NCBI GenBank assembly: GCA_905236895.1
Contig: CAJOQI010000146.1
Span: 1-5,936 of the forward strand
Direction: 5' to 3'
Source: an uncultured Peptostreptococcaceae bacterium
GTDB lineage: Bacteria > Bacillota > Clostridia > Peptostreptococcales > Anaerovoracaceae
DNA length: 5,936 bases
Position numbers and translations under genes: made by a program
Shown here: piece after piece, positions 1 to 5,936 of the stretch
Position numbering within the stretch: the first letter of the stretch is position 1
Layout of the letters: every line of letters starts with the position of its first letter
The notes under the pieces: model-generated
Told to the model about the DNA's origin: nothing
Seen by the model: the letters and a program-made list of their open reading frames with translations, nothing else
Database searches by the model: none

Positions 1-273
1 CTCAAACGCTTGCGTTTAAAGACCTAGCCCGATTTGCCTAGCAAATCGTTGGTAGGTCTTATGCAACCAGTTGCAGCGCTTCAGCGCGTGGCAACTGTCT
101 GCAATTGCTACATGATTATCTAGAATCATTGTTTGATTAAGAAATTGTCGTGTGCTTTTCCAGCACTTGGGACCATCCACAAATTGTCTTTGTGCATAGT
201 CATTTTTTGACTTTTTCTATACTATTAGGTTTTCTAAGAACATGCTAATCACGCACTTATCTATCGTGACAGC
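1..273 (-). ncRNA. Putative structured non-coding RNA, 3' end beyond window
   Basis: No family was recognised; the call rests on a strong promoter followed by dense foldable structure with no credible protein gene. Predicted start of transcription is near 273-274. Stems seen, in plus coordinates: 249-253 with 265-269 (5 bp); 198-202 with 208-212 (5 bp); 178-183 with 189-194 (6 bp); 152-156 with 162-166 (5 bp); 112-117 with 124-129 (6 bp); 68-74 with 91-97 (7 bp) enclosing 76-79 with 84-87 (GCGC); 19-26 with 53-60 (8 bp) enclosing 31-37 with 41-47 (7 bp); and 4-8 with 13-17 (5 bp). Some pairings compete, for example 245-249 with 224-228. The octamer GACAATTT occurs twice, 39 bases apart (188-181 and 149-142). 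No T-run follows the last hairpin inside the window, so the 3' end is unknown. Alternatives are a leader of a gene to the left or the edge of a mobile intron. Strand is set mainly by the promoter. Confidence 0.5.
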
Positions 274-279
274 CTACAT

Positions 280-308
280 ATAATATCACAGCAAAATAAC
301 AGTGTCAA
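280..308 (-). promoter_or_regulatory. Strong housekeeping-sigma promoter reading leftward
   Basis: On the minus strand a perfect -35 TTGACA (308-303) is followed by exactly 17 bases and a -10 TATTAT (285-280), five of six matches to consensus. The bases TGA directly before the -10 make an extended -10 element. The expected start of transcription is G at about 273-274. The promoter lies about 155 bases past the cbiC stop and points the same way as the cbi genes, so it serves the region 1-273, not the operon. A chance match this good in AT-rich DNA is possible but unlikely. Confidence 0.75.
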
Positions 309-323
309 CGGGGGGAAAACAAG

Positions 324-351
324 TTTTTTTTAGAAATATTTGAGTTTTTTT
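324..351 (-). promoter_or_regulatory. Helically phased AT-tracts upstream of promoter
   Basis: Reading leftward, an A7 tract (351-345), AAATATTT (341-334) and an A8 tract (331-324) begin at exact 10-base intervals. Such phasing bends DNA. Relative to a start at 273 the block covers about -51 to -78. The nearer UP-element position (about -38 to -46) is instead a run of C and T, so this is better called upstream curved DNA than a canonical UP element. Its role in boosting the promoter is inferred. Confidence 0.45.
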
Positions 352-361
352 AGAATGGATT

Positions 362-389
362 GAAACACAGGTTTTAGGACCCTGCTTTC
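362..389 (-). other. Stem-loop in cbiC 3' region, no T-tract
   Basis: GAAA (362-365) and CAGG (368-371) pair with TTTC (386-389) and CCTG (381-384). In minus-strand RNA a G-U pair extends this to a 9-bp stem with one bulged base and a 9-base loop. It is the only clear stem between cbiC and the next promoter, but it is not followed by a run of T on either strand, so it does not look like an ordinary intrinsic terminator. It could protect the operon's 3' end, or be chance. Confidence 0.3.
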
Positions 390-462
390 AATGGAAATAT
401 GGGCATAAGGACAAGGGTTTTACACTAAAAAGACAAGAAATATAATCCGCCTCTCATAGCAA

Positions 463-1104
463 TCACATATTGTATTGAATGGCATTCACTATGCAAGCGG
501 CAATATTACTTCCGCCCTTTCTCCCCTTGTTTACAATGCAGGGAATTCCGGAATCAATAAGAAGTTCCTTGCTTTCTACCACATTGACAAAGCCAACGGG
601 AACTCCAATAACTGCCGCAGGCTGAAGTACCCCATTATTATACATTTCAACTATAGACAAAAGTGCCGTGGGAGCATTGCCTATGGCAAAGATTACAGGT
701 CCTTCTATTCCCAAGGCCTTCTCCATGGAAACAAAGGATCTGGTCAATCCCCTTTCCTTTGATTGAGAGGCCACATCCTCATCGGAGATATAGCAGCTAA
801 CCTCCACACCAAGTTCATTAAGTTTCTTTTTGTTGATTCCCGACTGAGCCATCTTGGTGTCGGTGATTATAGTTGCGCCGGACTTAAGGGCTCCCATAAT
901 ACGATCCAAAACTTCGGGAGAGAAATACATGGTTTCTGCGTAATCAAAATCAGCGGAGGTGTGAATGCATCTTTTGATTATATGTGAGTATTCTTCAGGA
1001 AGAACAATCCCTCTTTTCCCAAGTTCATCTCCTATTATTTCAAAGCTTCTCTTTTCTATATCTTCAGGCTTAATATTCTCAATGAAGTTTAGATTCTCAT
1101 TCAT
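463..1104 (-). CDS. cbiC: Cobalt-precorrin-8 methylmutase
   Basis: CbiC moves the methyl group from C11 to C12 of cobalt-precorrin-8, giving cobyrinate, the last step in building the corrin ring; it is cytoplasmic. The 213-residue product is a normal length for the CbiC/CobH family. Visible family features are IHTSADFDY (residues 47-55), whose His48 matches the conserved catalytic histidine; TDTKMAQSGI near 81-90; FAIGNAPTAL near 139-148; GVPVGFVNVVESK near 167-179; and RKGGS near 195-199. The start is the ATG at 1104, which forms an ATGA overlap with the cbiB stop and has AGGGAG nine bases upstream. A TTG at 1140 would add 12 residues that do not resemble the family and lie inside cbiB, so it was not used. 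It is the last gene of the operon. The assignment is firm. Confidence 0.96.
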   Translation of the reverse strand: MNENLNFIENIKPEDIEKRSFEIIGDELGKRGIVLPEEYSHIIKRCIHTSADFDYAETMYFSPEVLDRIMGALKSGATIITDTKMAQSGINKKKLNELGVEVSCYISDEDVASQSKERGLTRSFVSMEKALGIEGPVIFAIGNAPTALLSIVEMYNNGVLQPAAVIGVPVGFVNVVESKELLIDSGIPCIVNKGRKGGSNIAACIVNAIQYNM

Positions 1105-2063
1105 ATAAACAGTCTCCCTATTATCATAACCACCAAGCAAAGAATAGACGTTACATACATAAGTTTTACAGTCATCAATATATCTTCTTTCTCAGGTCTT
1201 CTTAAATCATCACCCAAGGTTTCCTTATGATACAATTCTCCAAAATAATATGCGTCGCCACCAAGCTTTATTCCAAGAGCCCCTGCACAGGCAGACTCCG
1301 GATTGCCGCTGTTGGGGCTGGCATGCTTCTTTCTGTCTCTCTTCCAAACAGCATAGGCATTTCCATAATCCAGTTTAATGACTCTTGCTCCTGCAATCAT
1401 TAGCAAAGCGGTGAGCCTTGCCGGAATGAAGTTAAGAAGGTCGTCCATCCTTGCTGATGCGGTTCCAAAGAACCTATACCTTTCGTTCTTATATCCAACC
1501 ATGGAATCCATGGTGTTAACTGCCTTATATAAAAAGCCCAGCGGTATCCCCCCTATAGCCATAAAGAGCATTGGCGCAACAATTCCATCCGAAGTACTTT
1601 CCGCAACTGTTTCAACTGCAGCTTTTATAACCCCAACCTCATCGAGGGAATCCGTATCTCTTCCCACGATTCTTGCTACCTGTTTTCTTGCTCTTGGAAT
1701 GTCATTATCCTCCAAAGGTTCAAAGACTCCCTTGGCTTCCACGGCCATTGTTTTAATGGCAAGTATTTGCCAACACCAGAAAACCTCTAGGACAATCTTG
1801 AAAAGATAATTAATATTCTTAACGACCATTAAGATAAACCAAGGCAAGATGAAGGAAATGGCAATGACCAAAAATGTCATTATTCCTCCACCCAGTCTTT
1901 CCCCCGCCTTGGTTTTAGGAAGAAGCTCACGTATTGCTTTCTCCAAAAAGCCAATCAGTTTTCCGATTATCACCACAGGATGAATAAGATATGGAGGATC
2001 TCCCAATAATACATCCAGGATGAATCCCAATATTAAAACAAGAATTATCTCAAAGGATCTCAC
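1101..2063 (-). CDS. cbiB: Adenosylcobinamide-phosphate synthase, membrane protein
   Basis: CbiB joins (R)-1-amino-2-propanol phosphate (or the free amine) to the f side chain of adenosylcobyric acid, making adenosylcobinamide phosphate; the family is membrane-bound. The 320-residue protein shows the N-terminal motif DVLLGDPPYLIHPV (17-30), the central block VGRDTDSLDE (133-142) followed by AAVETVAESTSDGIVAP (148-164), and the SPNSGNPES segment (249-257). Hydrophobic stretches likely to span the membrane are near 4-20, 61-82, 86-105, 211-229 and 299-318. The start is GTG at 2063, with GGAGG six bases upstream; it overlaps the end of the decarboxylase gene by 14 bases. The preceding gene should supply its substrate, which fits the overlap. 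In some bacteria this gene is called cobD, a name used here for the decarboxylase instead. Confidence 0.95.
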   Translation of the reverse strand: MRSFEIILVLILGFILDVLLGDPPYLIHPVVIIGKLIGFLEKAIRELLPKTKAGERLGGGIMTFLVIAISFILPWFILMVVKNINYLFKIVLEVFWCWQILAIKTMAVEAKGVFEPLEDNDIPRARKQVARIVGRDTDSLDEVGVIKAAVETVAESTSDGIVAPMLFMAIGGIPLGFLYKAVNTMDSMVGYKNERYRFFGTASARMDDLLNFIPARLTALLMIAGARVIKLDYGNAYAVWKRDRKKHASPNSGNPESACAGALGIKLGGDAYYFGELYHKETLGDDLRRPEKEDILMTVKLMYVTSILCLVVMIIGRLFI

Positions 2064-3105
2064 TTAAGACCTCCATGAGTTTTTCGTTATCTTCAGCCCT
2101 TCTTATGCCAACTCTGTAATAGCCTTCTTCAAGGCCAATAAAATTGCCGCAATCCCTAATCAAGAATCCCTTTTCAAGGAGCTTCTCTTTTAAGCCCTTA
2201 GGTCCATAAAAGAAAACATAATTGGCCGATGGATTAAAAGCTTTCAGTCCCAGTGAAGAAAGGCCTGCCCTCATCTTCTTTCTTTCATAGTCAAGATAAT
2301 CATTAACCTTATGTAAATAATCTTTCTCCTGGAGTGCAGCGATTCCCCCTGCTTCCGCCGGATTTGATATTGGCCAAGGCTGTCCGGTGTCCATAATCAT
2401 TTCAACAAACTTTTTGTTTCCGGAAATAAGATAGCCTAGCCTCAGCCCTGCCATGGCATAGGTTTTAGTAAAAGATCTTAAAACAAGAAGATAGTCCTTG
2501 TCCTTCGTTTCTTCTATTGCGGAAAGTTCATCCTCCCTTCCCGTCAATTCCAAAAAACATTCGTCAATTATAAGAAAGGCTTCCCTCTCCTCGCAAACAT
2601 TGATTAACCTATCCAAATAGTCCCTTTCCATCAAAGTTCCCACGGGGTTTGATGGATTGGCAACAAAAACCATATCGTAATCCCCCAGAAGAATTTCTTG
2701 AATAAATCCATCTCTGGGAACAAAGCTATCCTCCTCCAAAAGAATATGGTGATTCACATCATATCCTGCTTCAATCAAAGCTTCCTCATAGCAGGAAAAG
2801 GCAGGGTGAAGAATCAAAGCCCTTCCCTTGATTCCTTTATTAAGTCTTTTCACAGCCAAGGGAAGACGGTAGATTAAATCAGCGGCGCCGTTTCCACATG
2901 CCACTTTTTCTTTCGTGACATTATATCTATTGGCTATAGCCTCCCTAAGCTTACCCTGGTTTGAATCGGGATAGGCATCAAAAGAATCCAGAGAATCCCT
3001 TATGGCTTTTTTAACTCCTTCAGGTATTCCATTAGGAGAAAGGCTTACGGAAAAGTCCGTCACATCATTTGAAATATTAAAAATGTTTCCGCCGTGTTTA
3101 TCCAT
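2050..3105 (-). CDS. cobD: L-threonine-O-3-phosphate decarboxylase (CobD-like)
   Basis: A PLP enzyme of the class I/II aminotransferase fold, 351 residues. In cobalamin synthesis this family decarboxylates L-threonine O-3-phosphate to (R)-1-amino-2-propanol phosphate, which CbiB uses. The N-terminal HGGN (4-7) is typical of the CobD group. PLP-site features are GNGAAD (71-76), NPSNPVGT (150-157), the aspartate of IIDEC (Asp181), and SFTKTYAMAGLRLGY (211-225), with Lys214 as the expected Schiff-base lysine. YRVGIRR (330-336) carries the expected carboxylate-binding arginine. One departure: the usual FSxNINP motif reads FSVSLSPNG (18-26). Histidinol-phosphate aminotransferase (HisC) is a close relative and the main alternative, but HGGN and the place between cbiA and cbiB favour CobD. 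The ATG at 3105 overlaps the cbiA stop by 8 bases; GGAG lies 10 bases upstream, a loose spacing. Confidence 0.88.
   Translation of the reverse strand: MDKHGGNIFNISNDVTDFSVSLSPNGIPEGVKKAIRDSLDSFDAYPDSNQGKLREAIANRYNVTKEKVACGNGAADLIYRLPLAVKRLNKGIKGRALILHPAFSCYEEALIEAGYDVNHHILLEEDSFVPRDGFIQEILLGDYDMVFVANPSNPVGTLMERDYLDRLINVCEEREAFLIIDECFLELTGREDELSAIEETKDKDYLLVLRSFTKTYAMAGLRLGYLISGNKKFVEMIMDTGQPWPISNPAEAGGIAALQEKDYLHKVNDYLDYERKKMRAGLSSLGLKAFNPSANYVFFYGPKGLKEKLLEKGFLIRDCGNFIGLEEGYYRVGIRRAEDNEKLMEVLSEIL
2070..2074 (-). promoter_or_regulatory. Ribosome binding site for cbiB
   Basis: GGAGG lies six bases before the GTG at 2063 and inside the last codons of the upstream decarboxylase gene. No ATG is as well placed, so this site decides the GTG start. 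Confidence 0.75.
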
Positions 3106-4486
3106 TCTTCTTATACTCCATCATGGCTTCCTTAAAAGCCTTAACCAGATTCATATCGGATCTATAGTATAAATGGGGATATCCCCAAAGATGGTTATCA
3201 CTCATATGCATGCACTCCCAAGAAGCGCCTCCCTTTGCCTTGGTTGCCATGCAATCACTTCCATTATTATCCGAATCATAGTAATGGAATTCGTGCCCTT
3301 TGATGGTAGTTCCATCTTTCAACAAGCCTGTAGCCTTTGGCTCCAAGGTAAGATATCCAAACCTGATAAGCTTACCCTGGTTTTGGCTTTCGCCTTTATA
3401 TGCCCCAACCATCGGATAGTCCTTACCATTCGCATCAGTTATAGTATCCCCAAGATACATAAACCCTCCGCATTCAGCCAGACTGGGAAGGCCCGCTTTA
3501 ACTGCATCACGGATAGACTCTCTCATAGATGCGTTATAGCTTAATTCCTTTACATAAAGTTCCGGATATCCTCCTCCAAGGAGCAGTCCATGAATATTGT
3601 GAGGCAAAGTCTTGTCGCGAAGAGGAGAAAACTCCACTATCTCAATTCCCTGTTCTTCAAGAACCCTTATATTCTCCGGATAGTAAAAACAACAAGCCTC
3701 GTCTCTTGCCACAGCAAGTCGAAGAGTTTCATTTACCTTTTCTTGGTTCTCTTCTTGAAAAGCAAAATCCTCCTCCCATTTCGGTGCCCCATCCATTATT
3801 TCAAAAAGCATTCCCATATGCAGATTCTCTTCTATCATCTTTGAAAAAGAATCAATCTGAGATTTAAGGTCAACAACCTCCTCAGGAAGAAGGAGTCCCA
3901 AGTGTCTGCTGTCGAGCTTTATATCTTTGTTCTCGGGAATGGACCCGAGTAGTTTTACGTCGGGGCGACAATTCGCAAGCATTTCTTCCAACGCCTTCTC
4001 AACCTTATCACTATAGGACCTTCCAATTCTGTTTAAGACGATTCCTTTGATGAGTCTTTCTTCATCATCCAAAAGTACCCCCTTTACCATGGATATGCCC
4101 GTGGTCCAAAGGCCCTTATAATCCACAATCAAAACAATGGGGGTCTTGGTTATGGACGCGATCTCATAGCTGGAACCCTTAAGTCCCTCGGGACTCACTC
4201 CATCATAGAGACCCATTACTCCTTCAATAACCCCATTATCCTTTCCCGCGGAATAAAGAATCCTTCTGATTTCCTTTGGCTCCGAGAAGAAGCTATCCAG
4301 ATTATCTCCGGGCACTTCAAGTACCCTTCTGTGAAACATTGGATCGATATAGTCAGGGCCACATTTGAAAGAAGCAAGGCTATTTCTCTCTTTCATTCCC
4401 TTAAGAAGGTTCAGTAGTCCGCATGTAAATATGGTTTTGCCGCTGCCACTTTTCATGGCAGCTATCATAACTCTGTTAAGCTTCAT
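3098..4486 (-). CDS. cbiA: Cobyrinate a,c-diamide synthase
   Basis: CbiA amidates the a and c carboxylates of cobyrinate using ATP and glutamine; it is cytoplasmic. The 462-residue length is normal. The N-terminal half is a P-loop amidoligase: AMKSGSGKT (10-18), CGPDYIDPMFH (42-52), DNLDSFF (61-67), and IEGVMGLYDG (87-96). The C-terminal half is a class I glutaminase: LLLGGGYPELY (301-311), AECGGFMYL (337-345) with nucleophile Cys339, GHEFHY (397-402), and GYPHLYY (435-441), whose His438 fits the catalytic histidine. The start is ATG at 4486 with GGGAG six bases upstream; it overlaps cbiT by 11 bases. An in-frame TTG at 4510 has no ribosome binding site and would add 8 unsupported residues. 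CobB-type enzymes act on hydrogenobyrinate, but the anaerobic gene set here makes CbiA the better name. Confidence 0.95.
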   Translation of the reverse strand: MKLNRVMIAAMKSGSGKTIFTCGLLNLLKGMKERNSLASFKCGPDYIDPMFHRRVLEVPGDNLDSFFSEPKEIRRILYSAGKDNGVIEGVMGLYDGVSPEGLKGSSYEIASITKTPIVLIVDYKGLWTTGISMVKGVLLDDEERLIKGIVLNRIGRSYSDKVEKALEEMLANCRPDVKLLGSIPENKDIKLDSRHLGLLLPEEVVDLKSQIDSFSKMIEENLHMGMLFEIMDGAPKWEEDFAFQEENQEKVNETLRLAVARDEACCFYYPENIRVLEEQGIEIVEFSPLRDKTLPHNIHGLLLGGGYPELYVKELSYNASMRESIRDAVKAGLPSLAECGGFMYLGDTITDANGKDYPMVGAYKGESQNQGKLIRFGYLTLEPKATGLLKDGTTIKGHEFHYYDSDNNGSDCMATKAKGGASWECMHMSDNHLWGYPHLYYRSDMNLVKAFKEAMMEYKKNG

Positions 4487-5069
4487 CAAGCTCTCCCTCT
4501 CCAAAACCAAAGGAAATAATATAAACCGGATTTTCCGCCATCATCATATGATAGGTTCCAACCTCCTTGGCTCTGCTATAGGCAATCTGCTCTATCTCCA
4601 AACCGGATAGATTTATCTTTTTGGAAAGAGCCACAATCTCGGAAACCGTCTCCAGGCTTATGGCATTCATAACCACATGGACGCCCGGGCTCCTACGGTA
4701 AAGACAAGAAAGAATCTCCTCAAGGTTTCCACCGCTTCCACCGATAAAGGCTTTGGTTGGAGCTTCAATAGCCGACAGTACCTCCGGGGCCTCCCCTTCA
4801 ATGACAGCAATACTATCAAAGCCCATCTTCTCCAAATTCTTTTTAATCAAGTCCACAGCCTCAGCCTTCTTTTCAATGGCATAGACTTTTATTTTATCGG
4901 ATACACCTGCAATTTGAAGAGCGATGGATCCGGTTCCGCTTCCAATATCGTAAACCACATCACCCTCAGAGAGGTTGAGTCTAACTATGCTTAAATCTCT
5001 TATGGCGGATTTTGTCATGGGCACCTTGCCCCTTTCGAAAACCTCATCTCTAATAGTTGGAAAAATCAT
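4476..5069 (-). CDS. cbiT: Cobalt-precorrin-6B C15-methyltransferase, decarboxylating
   Basis: CbiT uses S-adenosylmethionine to methylate C15 and removes the acetate carboxyl at C12, converting cobalt-precorrin-6B to cobalt-precorrin-7. The 197-residue product has the Rossmann-type methyltransferase fold. PTIRDEVFERGKVPMTKSAIR (4-24) is the family N-terminal signature. SAM motif I is VVYDIGSGTGSIA (38-50), and Glu66 in AIEKK is the expected ribose-binding acid. GEAPEVL (92-98), FIGGSGGN (108-115) and NPVYII (180-185) also match CbiT. The ATG at 5069 overlaps the cbiE stop as ATGA and has a perfect AGGAGG five bases upstream. In many bacteria CbiE and CbiT are one protein (CbiET/CobL); here they are separate but tightly coupled. 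The assignment is firm. Confidence 0.96.
   Translation of the reverse strand: MIFPTIRDEVFERGKVPMTKSAIRDLSIVRLNLSEGDVVYDIGSGTGSIALQIAGVSDKIKVYAIEKKAEAVDLIKKNLEKMGFDSIAVIEGEAPEVLSAIEAPTKAFIGGSGGNLEEILSCLYRRSPGVHVVMNAISLETVSEIVALSKKINLSGLEIEQIAYSRAKEVGTYHMMMAENPVYIISFGFGEGELDEA
4493..4497 (-). promoter_or_regulatory. Ribosome binding site deciding the cbiA start
   Basis: GGGAG, within a longer GGAGAGGGAGAG purine run, sits six bases before the ATG at 4486. The upstream TTG at 4510 is preceded by a pyrimidine-rich ATTATTTCC stretch, so this site selects the ATG. Confidence 0.7.
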
Positions 5070-5936
5070 AGCTGCCTCCTTATCAAAGCTATGTAGAGTC
5101 CTTCAGGCAAATTCTCCGGCACCCTATCCAAAGAAAAGTTCATTATCATTTCATCATCGTAAGAAAGTCTATAGCCAAGGGTAATCATAGCATCATTTAT
5201 ATTTCTTTCTTTAAGGCTATTGCAAATCCTATATACATCATCAACTCCGGAAAGAAGAGTGAATATCTTTTCCTCCACCTCAATCTTCTTCATCAAAGCT
5301 TCCAGACTCTCTTCATCCTTCTTTCCGTGGATGCTGGTTATATGGGAGTCTGAATAGGCTTCTCCTATCCTTGCGGCAAAATAAGAAAGGGAAGAAATGC
5401 CGGGAAGGATTTCAATCTCCATATTCGCTCCCTTTTCCTCGGCATATTCCTCAAGCCCTGCCTTCATCTTTTCCGTACCGCTATAGAAGCCGCTATCTCC
5501 GCTAAAGAGGATGGCGATGGCAGATGGTCTTCTTCCCTCTATAACCTTTACTACGTCCTTTGATAGATAGTATGGGTAGACTTCCTTTCCCTCTCTATAG
5601 CACTCTATCATTCTATCTGCGCCACAGACTATATCCGCTTCCTCTATGGCCTTTGTTCCTGCCAAAGTGAGCAGGTCCTTTCTTCCCGGGCCGACGCCAA
5701 TGAGATACACCTTGATGCTTTCCCCGGTTCTTCCAATATTGATGCCTTCTTTTTCCAAGGCACAATCCACGGTCATTCCATCTTCTTCAATAGGACGGCC
5801 AATAACGAATAGGTCAACGCCCTTTTCAGATGCAGCCCTAATCTTCTCTTCATAGCCTCCGGTTGCTCCGCTTTCCTTGGTTACCAAAGTTCCAATTGAG
5901 AATCTGTCTATAAGAGCCTTATTCATTTCTTCATCA
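5066..5936 (-). CDS. cbiE: CbiJ-CbiE fusion, 5' truncated by window edge
   Basis: The reading frame runs open to the right edge, with 289 residues inside the window; an ATG at 5926 is internal, not the start. Counting from that ATG, residues 1-45 match the C-terminus of CbiJ/CobK, the NADH/NADPH-dependent reductase of (cobalt-)precorrin-6A: LVTKESGATGGYEEKI (14-29) and VIGRP (41-45). After about 25 linker residues, residues 71-286 are CbiE, the SAM-dependent C5 methyltransferase that turns cobalt-precorrin-7 into cobalt-precorrin-8. CbiE features are YLIGVGPGRKDLLTLAG (74-90), FSGDSGFYSG (141-150), LPGISSLSYFAARIG (174-188) and ITSIHGKK (196-203). No stop separates the two parts. A separate CbiE could only begin inside the same frame, for instance at the GTG of residue 73, so fusion is the simpler reading. 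CbiE identity is firm; the CbiJ part is seen only as its tail. Confidence 0.9.
   Translation of the reverse strand, partial: DEEMNKALIDRFSIGTLVTKESGATGGYEEKIRAASEKGVDLFVIGRPIEEDGMTVDCALEKEGINIGRTGESIKVYLIGVGPGRKDLLTLAGTKAIEEADIVCGADRMIECYREGKEVYPYYLSKDVVKVIEGRRPSAIAILFSGDSGFYSGTEKMKAGLEEYAEEKGANMEIEILPGISSLSYFAARIGEAYSDSHITSIHGKKDEESLEALMKKIEVEEKIFTLLSGVDDVYRICNSLKERNINDAMITLGYRLSYDDEMIMNFSLDRVPENLPEGLYIALIRRQL
5075..5080 (-). promoter_or_regulatory. Ribosome binding site for cbiT
   Basis: A full AGGAGG lies five bases before the ATG at 5069, inside the final codons of cbiE. It is the strongest ribosome binding site in the window, so cbiT need not depend on reinitiation alone. Confidence 0.8.

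Noticed and set aside
230..257. Group II intron 5' end (GTGCG at 257-253)
   Set aside because: Only the five-base start matches. No domain V sequence or reverse transcriptase is seen in the window, and a promoter directly upstream fits an independent RNA better.
1..273. tmRNA, RNase P RNA, SRP RNA or T-box
   Set aside because: None of their hallmark sequences, such as the tmRNA ends or the T-box GGGTGGAACC, is present.
1..300. Cobalamin riboswitch
   Set aside because: It was considered because of the B12 genes, but the region lies after the operon and lacks the conserved B12-box and core sequences. Only a short GCCAC resembles them.
1..462. CRISPR array or terminal inverted repeats of a mobile element
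   Set aside because: There are no regularly spaced repeats, and the palindromes are local hairpins of different sequence. The only direct repeat is an 8-mer seen twice.
475..987. Open frames on the plus strand opposite cbiC
   Set aside because: They lie antisense to a clear CbiC gene and show no recognisable protein features. They follow from its codon pattern.
1105..1140. TTG start extending CbiC by 12 residues
   Set aside because: The ATG at 1104 has AGGGAG upstream and an ATGA overlap with the cbiB stop.
1378..1809. 143-codon plus-strand frame opposite cbiB
   Set aside because: It lies fully antisense to conserved CbiB motifs and resembles no family I know.
3173..3867. Overlapping plus-strand frames opposite cbiA
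   Set aside because: They lie antisense to the CbiA glutaminase domain, overlap each other and have low-complexity composition.
4487..4510. TTG start extending CbiA by 8 residues
   Set aside because: It has no ribosome binding site; the ATG at 4486 has GGGAG six bases upstream and begins where the family normally does.

Overview
The window is an AT-rich piece of an anaerobic bacterial chromosome, most likely from a Clostridia-type Firmicute. The evidence is the oxygen-independent (cbi-type) cobalamin gene set, purine-rich AGGAGG-like ribosome binding sites, and lysine-, glutamate- and isoleucine-rich proteins. Every protein gene lies on the minus strand and reads leftward.

Right and centre (463-5936): six consecutive cobalamin (vitamin B12) genes, each overlapping the next by 4 to 14 bases. 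In transcription order they are a CbiJ-CbiE fusion (its 5' part is outside the window), cbiT, cbiA, a CobD-like L-threonine-O-3-phosphate decarboxylase, cbiB and cbiC. CbiJ, CbiT, CbiE and CbiC catalyse consecutive late corrin-ring steps, from cobalt-precorrin-6A to cobyrinate. CbiA amidates the a and c side chains. CobD makes the aminopropanol phosphate arm and CbiB attaches it. Early ring genes, the other amidase (CbiP) and nucleotide-loop genes are not in this window; they may lie upstream, past the right edge. The five starts were placed using ribosome binding sites and stop/start overlaps. For cbiA and cbiC this gives shorter proteins than the longest open frame, and cbiB starts with GTG.

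Gap (274-462): this stretch has no gene. It holds a 9-bp stem-loop without a T-tract, three AT-tracts spaced exactly 10 bases apart, and a near-perfect promoter (TTGACA, 17 bases, TATTAT, with an extended TG) pointing leftward.

Left end (1-273): downstream of that promoter is a stretch with no convincing protein gene but a succession of short and long hairpins, the strongest being a two-part 8 + 7 bp stem. I read it as an independently transcribed structured non-coding RNA, cut by the left edge of the window. I could not assign it to a known family from memory. It is the least explained part of the window, and the CbiJ-CbiE fusion is the second point of interest.
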